Source: Kingdonia uniflora (Eukaryota > Streptophyta > Magnoliopsida > Ranunculales > Circaeasteraceae). From it: DNA of 64,000 nt. Below the pieces are notes generated by a model that was given only the letters and a program-made list of their open reading frames with translations, searched no databases and was not told the origin of the DNA. This document shows, one piece after another, positions 13,801 through 23,684 of the stretch; positions within the stretch are counted from its first letter, which is position 1; every line of letters begins with the position of its first letter. A program made the translations under genes and the position numbers. Location: positions 1,674,001-1,738,000 of the forward strand of contig JACGCM010001798.1 in assembly GCA_014058105.1 (NCBI GenBank), in the 5' to 3' direction.

Positions 13801-15478
13801 CTTTCCCATTCAAGGGTTCATGTAAATATTATTAGAGTTATTAGGAGATACCTCATATGTCTGGGGTTGTTGTTTTTCGTTACATCCCCAACATGTATAA
13901 GAGATACCCCCCACCCATTCCGGCCATGTGGTGGTGTACTTAAGGTTAGGATTATCTCCAATAGCTCTATTTTTTGTGTGCAGTTACCGTGTTTCTGCTT
14001 GTTTCTATTCATTATCTTATCCATAAAAAAAATTGTACTCATTATCTAACTCTTCAAAAATTATCTATACTATTTTTATGCCCCTAAACACATTTTTCAC
14101 GAAGGAATTTATGTCTTCCTTCATTTAGGTTTGCGTGGTTTGCTGCACTCAGATGTATTTTACATTTTAGCGCAAATGCAACTGCTTGTATTGCAGTTCA
14201 CTTCACTACCTGTGAACGGTTTCCAATTCATTGCGTGCAACATAAATCGTCTAAATAGATGCGAGTCAAGCAGGACTAACAAAACTCAAGTTTTCCTCAG
14301 ATATCAAAACAAAGTAAAACCTCCTGTCTCAGTGCCCGTAATAGTGGTTTTATTGAAACAACAATGTGGCTCTGCGAGCTATAACAATGTAAAAACGGCA
14401 TTGATCTTGACTGAAACTGCCACCTTGACTCTTAACTACAAACACCCTTAATACCTTCAACTGTAAATTTGTGTTACACTATCTGATACATTATTGTGCA
14501 TAGGTCTGTTTAGATCTGTTTTCACGCTAGCTGTTATATTTTGGCAGTGGGGAAGAAGAAACAGGACACCTGTTGCTGAGCAAATTTAAGTGGGGCCATG
14601 CATTCTTGTCACTGAACAGGTAAAACCTACTCATTAGTTGGAAAGTTCGAACCCTGAACTCTGAAAGAATTCTTAGTCCAGACCTATGGCCATTCTTGTA
14701 CTTTGTCAGTCCAGCTTATGAATTTATATTGTTAAAAAATCTTGTGATGTTACATGATTGCAGGGAACTTCTGAAGGCATATTCTAAATGCGACAACAGC
14801 CCAGACATTATTTCTGTACAAAATGCTTGGCTTTCCCAGAATGCAAGGATTTCGCAATCTCCTCCAGTCACAACTGGTATGCCCTATTACTCTTATGAAA
14901 AAAATACCTTCATTATGATCCCATGAAGAAACTTGAATTGGCAGTTCAGGTATGAATTGCATGATCCACTATTCAGCTCAAGCTGTATTAGATATCACAA
15001 GATAACATTATAGAAACTCACTTCAGTGTGACATGGGGTAGAAACAAATAAGGTGCAACAGTTAATTACTAGTTAAGTTAACCTGTATGGCCGGGCCGTC
15101 CCACATATTTCAATCTCTCTTGTTTCTGACTCTTGTTATGGTGACATGGTCATAATCGTGTTAGCAAAGTCATACTCCACAGAAGTCCACAACTTATATA
15201 AATGTCCTCATGACATGTATGGCATATACCATCAAGAACTACTCTTGTTCAAATTTGTCTTTTTTATTTCTATTGCAGAAACTGATGCTGTATCCGTCAG
15301 TAAAGAAGTTGGGTCAGACTATGATTCCGAAGACGGCCTTCCACCACTAGAAGAGAATTTGAATCACGTGAAGTTCAAGGACAGTGAGGATGAGAGCGAT
15401 TCAGAATACGAACTTCCGCCACTAGAAGTAAACATGAATTGTCTGAACTTGGAAAAAAGTGAAGATGAAACTGAGTGA
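7877..15478 (+). CDS. TSR3: 18S rRNA aminocarboxypropyltransferase TSR3
   Basis: TSR3 transfers the aminocarboxypropyl group of S-adenosylmethionine to the hypermodified pseudouridine of 18S rRNA, a late cytoplasmic step of small-subunit maturation. Exons: 7877-7956, 8058-8095, 9858-9910, 10883-10948, 12437-12477, 13139-13275, 13686-13776, 14548-14619, 14764-14876 and 15279-15478. They join in frame to 296 residues plus TGA. Family marks: [20 protein letters not shown] at the start of the RLI-like domain, [29 protein letters not shown] and the helix [19 protein letters not shown]. The N-terminus is short and basic. The C-terminus is acidic, with two similar segments ([15 protein letters not shown] and [15 protein letters not shown]). 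All introns are GT-AG. Intron 2 carries a solo LTR and intron 4 carries smaller repeats; neither touches an exon. Confidence 0.93.
8322..9235 (+). mobile_element. solo LTR in TSR3 intron 2
   Basis: The 914-bp sequence begins TGTTGGA and ends TTACA. It is flanked by a perfect 5-bp target-site duplication, AAACC (8317-8321 and 9236-9240). A TATA-like box (CTATAAATAT) near 8543 is followed by a CT-rich leader. The 3' part repeats TTTCGAACTTG several times. No internal retrotransposon sequence remains, so this is a solo LTR left by LTR-LTR recombination. The TGTTGGA start suggests Copia type, but without coding sequence the superfamily is unproven. Confidence 0.85.
8443..8541 (+). repeat. duplicated 41-bp block upstream of the solo LTR TATA box
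   Basis: Two 41-bp copies at 8443-8483 and 8501-8541 differ at about two positions. Each contains the palindrome TTACGTAA, an ACGT-core motif of the kind bound by plant bZIP factors. They lie directly upstream of the TATA-like box, which suggests duplicated LTR promoter elements. Confidence 0.7.
11098..12028. mobile_element. terminal-inverted-repeat element in TSR3 intron 4
   Basis: The left end reads ACAGTAAAACCC and the right end GGGTTTTACTGT, an exact 12-bp inverted repeat flanked by possible TA. A second, weaker inverted copy of the left end occurs near 11480-11496 (AGAGGGGGTTATTACTG). The original element may therefore end there, with later insertions to its right. There is no transposase ORF, so it is non-autonomous; the superfamily is undetermined. 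Confidence 0.55.
11498..11625 (+). mobile_element. tRNA-derived SINE-like sequence
   Basis: An A-box-like motif (TGGTTTAGTGG, 11509-11519) and a B-box-like motif (GAGTTCGAACC, 11551-11561) have tRNA-type spacing. No cloverleaf can be folded, so this is not a tRNA gene. It lies just after the inner end of the surrounding inverted-repeat element. Exact ends and family are uncertain. Confidence 0.55.
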
Positions 15479-16161
15479 ATGGGGCTCAATATCTAACTTG
15501 TACCGTGGGGGTAACTTATGAGGTTTGCTGTTCAAATGTGAAAGTTATGTCACTTTATGTTCAGTCAGACGTGTTTTTCGCGGAAAATGTACATATTTAT
15601 TTGAGAAGAAAGTACTTGCAGTTTATGATGTCTACTGTCTAATGTGTTTTGGCTGTGATGAAAGTTTTCACACTAAACTGGTTTTGAGCTGCTTTCTAGG
15701 TTTCTACTTCTCTCAAGTTTTATGGCTGAATTATCTGCATGAATGAATTTTTGCATTTTGTTTTGAGCAAAGTCCAGTATTTTAGATTTATAATCTGTTG
15801 TGGTTTGTATCTTGAAGTTCCAAATTTTCTTGTGTTGAGAAGCCTACTCGTTTTTCTCCAGCAAACCACAAAATACCTTTAATTCTTCCACAACCATTAT
15901 GAATAGAACTTTCTTCTTATCTTCGTACTCCAATGGTTGAGTAACAACAAGATTGGAAAGTTTTTGGGTAATGTACTATGATCATAGACGTCTAAAATTG
16001 TAATGACTATAAACCTCCGTTGAAACTCTAGCCGGAAATGCTTCGCCAAGATGGTTGTCCAAGTATCAAACCTTAGATGTTAGTATCTCAATGTTCTTTG
16101 CTCAAAACAACAAAGGGACTACTACTACTCTACACACTACATCATGTTAAAGTATCTCTAA
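15479..16161 (+). other. TSR3 3' UTR and intergenic sequence
   Basis: The first few hundred bases are AT-rich and should hold the TSR3 3' untranslated region. Short ORFs here lack codon bias or family resemblance. Nothing else was recognised. Confidence 0.4.
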
Positions 16162-16248
16162 GAACATCTCCAACGTTTTGAGACTAGTGGTGGTCAATTA
16201 TGTGAATACTCGAACCAGGCAAAATTTCCCAACAATTTTAAGTAGCAT

Positions 16249-16666
16249 TGTGACGCCAGGCTTTGTAAATAGTATCCTTAGGTTGTAAGAAAGCTATGTA
16301 CAAATTTTCATTTATTTTTGTAAAGGTTAGCTTAGGAAAAATGGGGAGTACGCTTCGTCTCCACTTTTGATGTTTCCTTTTAGAACTTAGTTGTTTTCCA
16401 TTTTGCTATATACGTAGAGGACTTGTATCCAATACACCCAAGAAGGAATTTAAGCTTGTAATAGTGCTTTGTAATAGTTGTTGATATATGAATGAAATGA
16501 TGCCTTCAAAGACCCTTTGTACAATGTTTGTGTTGCGTTGAGATTATGTGATGCTTTGCGATGTTGTGTTGCTAAACGACTGATAGAGAAGAGTAATTAG
16601 GCTTACTTGGGACAGGTGTCTCGAGTGCCGCACGTGCCAAGCTTGAGTTTAAGTTGGTCCGTGTCA
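16249..16666 (+). repeat. 5' LTR of the Gypsy element
   Basis: 418 bp, from TGTGACGCC to GTGTCA. It differs from the 3' LTR at about seven bases and one single-base indel (counted by eye), roughly 98% identity, which points to a recent insertion. Confidence 0.93.
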
Positions 16667-16668
16667 GT

Positions 16669-16678
16669 TGGTATCAGA
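16669..16678 (+). other. primer-binding site (tRNA-Met)
   Basis: TGGTATCAGA lies two bases after the 5' LTR and matches the 3' end of plant initiator tRNA-Met, the usual primer for minus-strand synthesis in Gypsy elements. Confidence 0.85.
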
Positions 16679-16707
16679 ATGATCTAGTTGAAAGCGATCC
16701 AGTTGCA

Positions 16708-17915
16708 ATGGCGGAGGGTCCTAATGCTACTGACCCCGCCCAGGTTCTTGCCCCGCATGTGGGAGGACCACCCGTTAATCCCAGGCCCTTGAATACCCGA
16801 ACGCGGTTGGACCAATTAGAGCAAAAGATGCAAGCTCTAAGTGAGATTATCGATCAGGTGACAACTTTGAAGGAACGATTGGACGGTTTCTCAGACGATC
16901 AGGCCCATATGGGCGAACGTCTCATTTCGTTAGAAGGACTGGTTAAAGGGAATATGGCTACTCTTCTGGATCAGATGGCTGAACTTTCCTCGGAGGTAAA
17001 TCTCCTAGTGAAGGTTGCTGGAAATAGAGAACCAGCACATTTGGGCGGCGGTATGGACCGACCCAAGATCAAGGTCCCCGAATCCAAGACGTACGAGGGA
17101 GTGAGAGACACAAAGGAGGTAGAAAACTTCATTTTTGATATGGAGACGTACTTCAATGTGGTCAGGCCTGATAGCGAAGGTGCAAAGGTGTCGATGACAA
17201 CCATGTACCTCGTCGGTGATGCTAAACTATGGTGGCGCACCAAGTATGCTGAGATCCAGAGCGGTCACTGTACCATTGGAACGTGGGATAACTTGAAGAA
17301 AGAGCTGAAGAATCAGTTCTTGCCCGAGAATGTTGAGTTCATTGCTCGGAGGAGTTTAAGACAACTTAAGTAGACCGGCAACATCCGTGAGTACGTGAAG
17401 CGGTTCTCAGCCTTGATGTTAGATATCCGCGACATGTCTGAAAAGGATAAGTTGTTTTGTTTCTTGGAAGGTCTGAAACCCTGGATCCATAATGAACTGC
17501 AAAGGCAACGGGTTCAATATTTGGCCTTTGCCGAGCGCATCAACGACTACACCCCTATGCAGGGTGAGCGTAGACCAGCTCAGTCTCAGTCTAGTTCCCA
17601 GTCGCAACAAAGAACGGGATCCTCCAATAACTACAACAAGAGAAAGAATGGTGGGTACCAAGCTAGAAGTGGGGGAGACCAAGGTCATGGCCAGGGAAGA
17701 AGTGAGGGAACAAGTACAGGTGGTGCCTCGAGTTCCAATTCTGGGAGGGAGTACCACAGGCCACGTAACAATGGTGGCGCTTCCTCCTCGTCCAGGTTTT
17801 AAGGACGTCCTGAGAACTTGAAGTATTTTCTTTGTGGAGGGAACCACAAAGCCTATCAGTATCCTCAGAAGACGGCCCTGAATGCTCTAATGGCGTCAAG
17901 GGGATCAAGCCAATG
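16708..17915 (+). pseudogene. gag of the Gypsy element, disrupted
   Basis: Starts at an ATG reading MAEGPNATD, with a coiled coil and the retrotransposon gag domain (LVGDAKLWWRTKYAEI). A TAG at 17371-17373 interrupts the domain at LRQLK|TGNIREYV, and a TAA near 17800 cuts the basic Ser/Gly-rich tail. The zinc knuckle that follows reads YFLCGGNHKAYQYP: two of the expected cysteines (CX2CX4HX4C) are tyrosines. Frame is lost near 17910, after MASRGSSQ. The protein would have packaged element RNA; this copy cannot encode it whole. Confidence 0.85.
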
Positions 17916-20900
17916 ACGCCACTCAGGAAAATGATGGTGGTGAAACTCATATGGGTTCTCTTAATTTGTGTAATGCCATGACCACTCAAGTACCAGAGGT
18001 TAAGCCTAAGAAGAGACTCATGTACGTGGACCTCACTATTAATGGGCAGAACACTTTGGCGATGGTTGATACAGGTGTTACCCATAGCTTTATCGTTATT
18101 CAGGAAGCGAACCGGTTGGGACTGCGTTTGGTGAAAGATTCTAGCCGGATGAAAGCTGTCAACTCCGCCGCGATGCTGATACAGGGTATTACCAAGTTAG
18201 TTCCGGTTAAGATTGGACAGTAGAGCGGAAATGTTAACCTTCTAGCCGTGACATTAGATGATTTTAAGATTATCTTGGGAATGGACTTTCTCCGCTACCA
18301 CAAGGCCGTGCCGATGCCGTTTGTCAACTCCTCAGGGATTTTTGGTGACAATCCCTCAATCATACAGATGTCCACACAGAAAGATGAGGGCAGACTATTA
18401 TCAGCTCTTCAGTTGGAGAAGGGACTGAGGCGAGGGGAGTTGACTTACCTTGCAACTTTACGGTTAAAGCTGGATGATCAGAATCATGATACCCTGCCGA
18501 CGGAAGTCTCCCGGGTACTTACGGAATTCAAGGATGTGATGCCGAAAGAATTACCAAAGGTGTTACCTCCACGAAGGCCTATCGATCATCAGATTGAGTT
18601 AGTTACTGGAACCAAGCCTCCTGCGAAAGGGCCATATAAAATGAGTCTGCCTGAACTAGCAGAGCTTCGGAAACAGCTTGATGGACTATTGGAATCGGGA
18701 TTTATCCGCCCCTCAAAGGTGCCATATGGTGCCCCGGTTTTATTTCAGAAGAAACAAGATGGAAGCCTACGATTATGTGGCGACTTTCGAGCCCTTAACA
18801 AGGTAGAACAAGTATCTGATACCGCTCATTGCTGACTTGTTCGACCAGCTTACATCTGCAAAGTACTTCTCTAAACTTGATTTGAGATCGGGTTACTATC
18901 AGGTCAGGATTGTTGCCGGAGACGAACCGAAGACGACTTATTCCACTCGGTATGGGGCATAAGAATTTCTTGTCATGCCATTCAGCCTGACCAACGCTCC
19001 TGCAACTTTCTGTACTCTTATGAATGAGCTCTTCCGGAAATATATCGACAAGTTTGTGGTGGTGTATCTGGATGATATTGTTATATACAGCCGCACTATG
19101 GAAGAGCATCTTGAGCATCTTAGCTTGGTATTCCAAGTCTTGCGACAGAACCAGCTATATGTCAAGTTGGAGAAATACTCATTCGCGCAGGAACAAGTTA
19201 TGTTTCTTGGACATGTTATTGGCGGAGGACAGATCTGTATGGATATGGAAAAGGTCCGCGCTATTAAGGATTGGAGAGCTCCTACGGAGGTTACAGAGGT
19301 GCGTTCCTTTCTTGGCCTCGTGAACTACTACCGCAAGTTCATCGAAGGGTATTCAAAACGCGCGACACCCCTTACAGATCTTCTCAAGAAGGACCTATCT
19401 TGGTCTTGGTCTGAGAAATGTCAAGCAGCCTTTGGCGACCTGAAGCATGCAGTGATTACCAATCCAGTCCTAGCCTTGCCAGATATTTCCAAGCCGTTTG
19501 AGGTACATACCGATGCATCTGATTTTGCTATCGGTGGGGTATTGTTATAAGAGGGACATCCGGTGGCATACGAGAACAGGAAGCTGAATGACACAGAGAG
19601 GAGGTATTCAGCCCAGCAGAAAGAACTCTTAGCTATTGTGCATTGTCTGCGAGTATGGCGACACTATCTGTTGGGAATGAAGGTTCTGGTGAAGACCGAT
19701 AACAGTGCGGCAAGCCATTTCCTTACACATAAGAAGTTGACCTCAAAACAGGCTCGTTGGCAAGAGTTTTTAGCCGAGTTTGATTTGGATCTCGAGCACA
19801 AGCCAGGGAGGATGAACAATGTGGCAGATGCATTAAGCCGTAAGGCTGAACTTGCGGCCATCTCTACAGCTGCCGAACAATCTCACTCTTATGTTACCAG
19901 CACTCTTCAAGATAGGATCCGCGAAGGATTAGCGGTGGATCCTCAGACCCAGGCCATCATTAATTTGGTGAAACAGGGGAAGACAAAACGGTTCTGGGTA
20001 GAAGATGGTCTTTTATACACGAAGGGACAACAAATTTATGTTCCTCGGTTCGCAGGACTACGAAAGGAGCTGATAAAGGAGTGTCATGATACTCTTTGGG
20101 CAGGCCATCCGGGTTGGCGAAGAACACTATCCTTGCTACACAGAGGTTACTATTGGCCAAATGATCAAAACGAAGTGATGGATTATACGCGGACTTGTCA
20201 CATTTGCCAGCAAGACAAAGTTGATCAGGATTTGCCACTTGGACTGCTAGAACCACTTCCTGTACCGACATGACCTTGGGAAAGCGTCTCTCTGGACTTT
20301 ATCTCTAGGTTACCCAAGACTAAAGGATATGGTTCCATTCTCGTGATCATCGATCGATTCTCTAAGTATGCAACATTCATTCCAACTCCAATTGTTTGCA
20401 CGACAGAGAAAATAACGCGCCTCTTTGTGAAGCACATCGTTAAGTATTGGGGCGTGCCAAAGGACATTGTCAGCGATAGAGATTTGAGATTCACTGGGAA
20501 GTTTTGGAGGGAAGTATTTAGATTACTGGGATCCACTCTTAACTTTTCAACCAGTAACCATCCACAATCAGATGATCAGACAGAACGCTTTAATGCAATG
20601 TTGGAAGAGTACCTCCGACACTTTGTCAGGGTGAACAAAAAGGACTGGGCCGAACTCCTGGATGTAGCACAGTTTTGCTTTAATGTACAGAAGAGTTCCT
20701 CCACCAATAAGAGTCCTTCTGAGAAGCTATTGGGACAGCAGCCCCTCACACCGCACACAGTGGCCTCCGATTACAAAGGAAGTGTTCCGAGAGCCTACCA
20801 GTTTGCAAAGGAATGGCAGAGAAATACCGATATTGCTCGGGCCTATCTGGAGAAAGCGTCAGCCATAATAAAGAAGTAGGCCGATCAGAAGAGATGACCA

Positions 20901-21419
20901 AATCATTTTCAAGTTGGGGACCTTGTTCTGATCAAGAGATCCCATCTCAAGCACCGAGGTGGCAGAATACACCAAGGGCTAGTATCCAAGTACATCAGTC
21001 CGATGCCGATCATTGGGAAAGTTGGGAAGGTTTCCTACAAGCTTCAGTTACCATGCCACCTTCGCTTCATCCATCCAGTGTTCCATGCCAGTGCTCTAAA
21101 GCCTTACCACCAAGACAAGGAAGATCCAAACAGAAGTACCGTCAGGCCTCATGTTCCGCTCAAGCCAGTCAACTCAAGCCAAGTTCCAGAGAGTGTTCTT
21201 AATCACAGAGTGACCCATGTTGACCCGGACACCAAAGAGGAAGTCTGCGAGTACCTTGTGAAGTGGAAGAATCTGCCAGATACAGAAGTCAGCTGGGAGC
21301 ACCAAGATTCTCATCCCCTTCTGGTCCGACTAAGGAAGATTGAGGCCAAGCGAGAGAGGAAAGAGAACAGGCAGATGTGGAAGCAAAAGAAAAAGTCAAC
21401 GAGGGCGTCTCCAAGCTGA
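17916..21419 (+). pseudogene. pol of the Gypsy element (PR-RT-RH-IN-chromodomain), disrupted
   Basis: Domains in order: protease (MVDTGVTHSF, about 18065); reverse transcriptase (YGAPVLFQKKQDGSLRLC, then [10 protein letters not shown] with the catalytic YLDD near 19065); RNase H ([12 protein letters not shown], about 19505); integrase with an HHCC region (GHPGWRR ... CHICQQ) and catalytic Asp, Asp, Glu in SLDFI, SDRD and QTERFN; C-terminal chromodomain (EYLVKWKNLPDTEVSWE, about 21250). In-frame stops lie at 18221-18223, about 18960, 19548, 20270 and 20877, with frameshifts near 18800 and between 20880 and 21000. All domains remain recognisable. Confidence 0.9.
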
Positions 21420-21430
21420 GTGGGAGAGAG

Positions 21431-21849
21431 TGTGGCGCCCAGGCTTTGTAAATAGTATCCTTAGGTTGTAAGAAAGCTATGTACAAATTTTCATTTATTT
21501 TTGTAAAAGTTAGCTTAGGAAAAAGGGGGAGTACGCTTCGTCTCCACTTTTGATGTTTCCTTTTAGAACTTAGTTGTTTTCCATTTTGCTATATACGTAG
21601 AGGACTTGTATCCAATACACCCAAGAAGGAATTTAAGCTTGTAATAGTGTTTTGTAATAGTTGCTGATATATGAATGAAATGATGCCTTCAAAGACCCTT
21701 TGTACAGTGTTTGTGTTGCGTTGAGATTATGTGATGTTTTGCGATGTTGTGTTGCTAAACGACTGATAGAGAAGAGTAATTAGGCTTACTTGGGACAGGT
21801 GTCTCGAGTGCCGCACGTGCCAAGCTTGAGTTTAAGTTGGTCCGTGTCA
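21431..21849 (+). repeat. 3' LTR of the Gypsy element
   Basis: 419 bp, from TGTGGCGCCC to GTGTCA, followed by the TSD AGCAT. Near-identical to the 5' LTR. Confidence 0.93.
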
Positions 21850-22216
21850 AGCATGAAAATTTAAAACAATTGCATGCTGAATCAAATGATACATTAAAAA
21901 ACTATGTCACGTAGCATCGAAAAAACACTTTGGAAAAAAAAAGAAAAAAAGTTTGAATACGTCAAACCAAACGACGTGTGACCAAATAAACAAAAATAAA
22001 ATGCTCCAAAAGATTTCAAATACATGGACTTTTGACGCTCTGGATCTTCGAATTAACAATCCCAGACGGTTGTTAGAGACATTTCTAATCTGGATATGCT
22101 AATTCGGAGACCCAGGCTGGTACGCTCCGACATTGCAAGTGGGAGTAGTAGCCAGAGTGGTGGTGGTAGCCACACCCAAACTTACAATCATGGACTTTTC
22201 CCTATTGGAGATGCTC

Positions 22217-22952
22217 AAAGATGGGATAAAAACTGAAATTAGTGTGCAGTAACAAATAAACTGAGGTGCTAAAAAAAAAAAAAAAAAAAAGTTCACTTTC
22301 GGCTCATCCTCTCCTTTGGCGCTGGTTTGGACGAAAACTACTGAAACCAGATTCATAGGGCACAACGAGCCTACATTGAACCAAAACAAAACCCTAGAAA
22401 TAAAAATCTCATCTTTTTCATCAAAAAATCCCCAATTTGTTCCCCTCTTCTTCTATCAATCAATCTACTCTGTATTTCGTTTCATCTCTGTGTTTTTTTT
22501 TTCTTTTTCAGGGAAGGATTTGGGAGCTCTCAATGGTTACCATTGCTTCGTTATTAGCTAATGTGGGTGTTTGTTTGTTTGATTTCTAATCTAATGGTTT
22601 AACTTTGTGTTATGCAATTAGGGTTTTACATCTCTCACTTATTTCTCTCTCAAGGAGGAATTTTTCGTCTTTGAGGAGGACTTGTTGCTGCATCTCAACT
22701 TACAACTGTAAGTCTCTCTCTCTCTCTCTCTATATGTATCTCTTAATCTTACGATTTATGAGCCTGGATGTTTATATTTGTAAGAAATTTGTGATCTTTA
22801 TGTGAATTTCGTCTTTGGGTACTTGCATTGGTGTTTGGGTAGTTCTGTATTGCTTTGTTTTGTTTGTTCATGCATGTGGGCTACTATGTTTTGGCTTTTG
22901 TTTCTATTTGGTGTTTACCATTCATCTGCTGAACATAAAATGATGTGTGTGT

Positions 22953-22983
<31 letters not shown>

Positions 22984-23684
22984 GGGGCGGAGGCATTTCT
23001 ACAATTGGTTTAATTTGGAAAATTGGGATTTCAGCTAAAAAAAATCCGTGGAGCCTTTATTTCTTGAAAACTCCACATTCTCCTTTCCCTTCTAAATTTC
23101 TTCCTACATTTTGAATGTGAGTACTAGAGACAATCGAGGGTTGAAATTTAGAGAAGTCACCGCCTCCTTGGAAGAGTGACCATGGTATAAGCTACACATA
23201 CTCAGCTGACCTCTTGGACACGAGGGATCCAATGATATAAGATGCGCTTCAGTGGTGCATCTCCAGATCCAGCTTGCGTTGATTAACTAAGACATGCGTC
23301 ATGTACTACTAAAAGAAAACAAATCGAAACACTCTTAAAAACGCCATTTCTTATCCCGCATATTATGTCCAATAGGTTACTTATGTATCAGTTCTCTAAT
23401 GGCATATCTTATGATACAATTTTTCGAATGATTTTACCAACCAAGCCTTTAATCCTTTCTGAGGATTTTAGTTGGTAATGTTTTCTGAATAATATAAATG
23501 AAGGCTGTTCTTCTATTCAAAATATGTGTGTTTCTTCTGTTGACATTTATTTTCTTTGTTATAACTTTTATTCATCTTTTTATCAACCTTGTTATGTTAT
23601 ACATTATTTAATTGTTTCACACTGAGTTTAGCCTACTTTTGTGATTAGGGTTTTGAAGAGAAGTGTGATTAGAAGGCCGGGAAC
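22217..23684 (+). promoter_or_regulatory. ACINUS promoter and leader with a leader intron
   Basis: This is the upstream region of the SAP-domain gene. CT-rich leader-like sequence begins near 22390. A leader intron is likely at 22708-23648 (ACT|GTAAGT ... GATTAG|GGT), 36 bases before the start codon. The intron contains CT and GT/G microsatellites. Short ORFs here have no family resemblance. Confidence 0.5.
22944..22987 (+). repeat. (GT)n-(G)n microsatellite in the ACINUS leader intron
   Basis: About 11 GT dinucleotides run into a 22-base G homopolymer. The homopolymer length may be affected by sequencing error. Confidence 0.9.

Larger units (their letters stand above)
16249..21849 (+). mobile_element. 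complete Ty3/Gypsy chromodomain LTR retrotransposon
   Basis: The 5.6-kb element has LTRs at 16249-16666 and 21431-21849, a perfect TSD AGCAT (16244-16248 and 21850-21854), a primer-binding site complementary to initiator tRNA-Met, and a purine tract (GAGTGGGAGAGAG) abutting the 3' LTR. The internal order is gag, protease, reverse transcriptase, RNase H, integrase, chromodomain, the Ty3/Gypsy chromovirus order. The short LTRs and small size fit the Reina or Galadriel lineages better than Tekay, but the lineage is inferred. Several stops and frameshifts make it non-autonomous. Confidence 0.95.
16162..22216. mobile_element. Harbinger-type MITE split by a Gypsy insertion
   Basis: The left end (GAACATCTCCAAC at 16162) and the right end, read in reverse (GAGCATCTCCAATAGG ending at 22216), are inverted copies of the GAGCATCTCC-type terminus of PIF/Harbinger-like plant elements. 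Without the retrotransposon and one TSD copy the element would be about 450 bp. I could not find a clean 3-bp TSD, so the assignment is tentative. Confidence 0.45.

Noticed and set aside
13675..14049. 124-codon ORF on the plus strand
   Set aside because: It overlaps TSR3 exon 7 in a different frame and runs into the intron; the TSR3 frame matches the family.
17419..18085. Minus-strand ORFs of about 140 codons
   Set aside because: They are mirror frames of the Gypsy gag-pol region.
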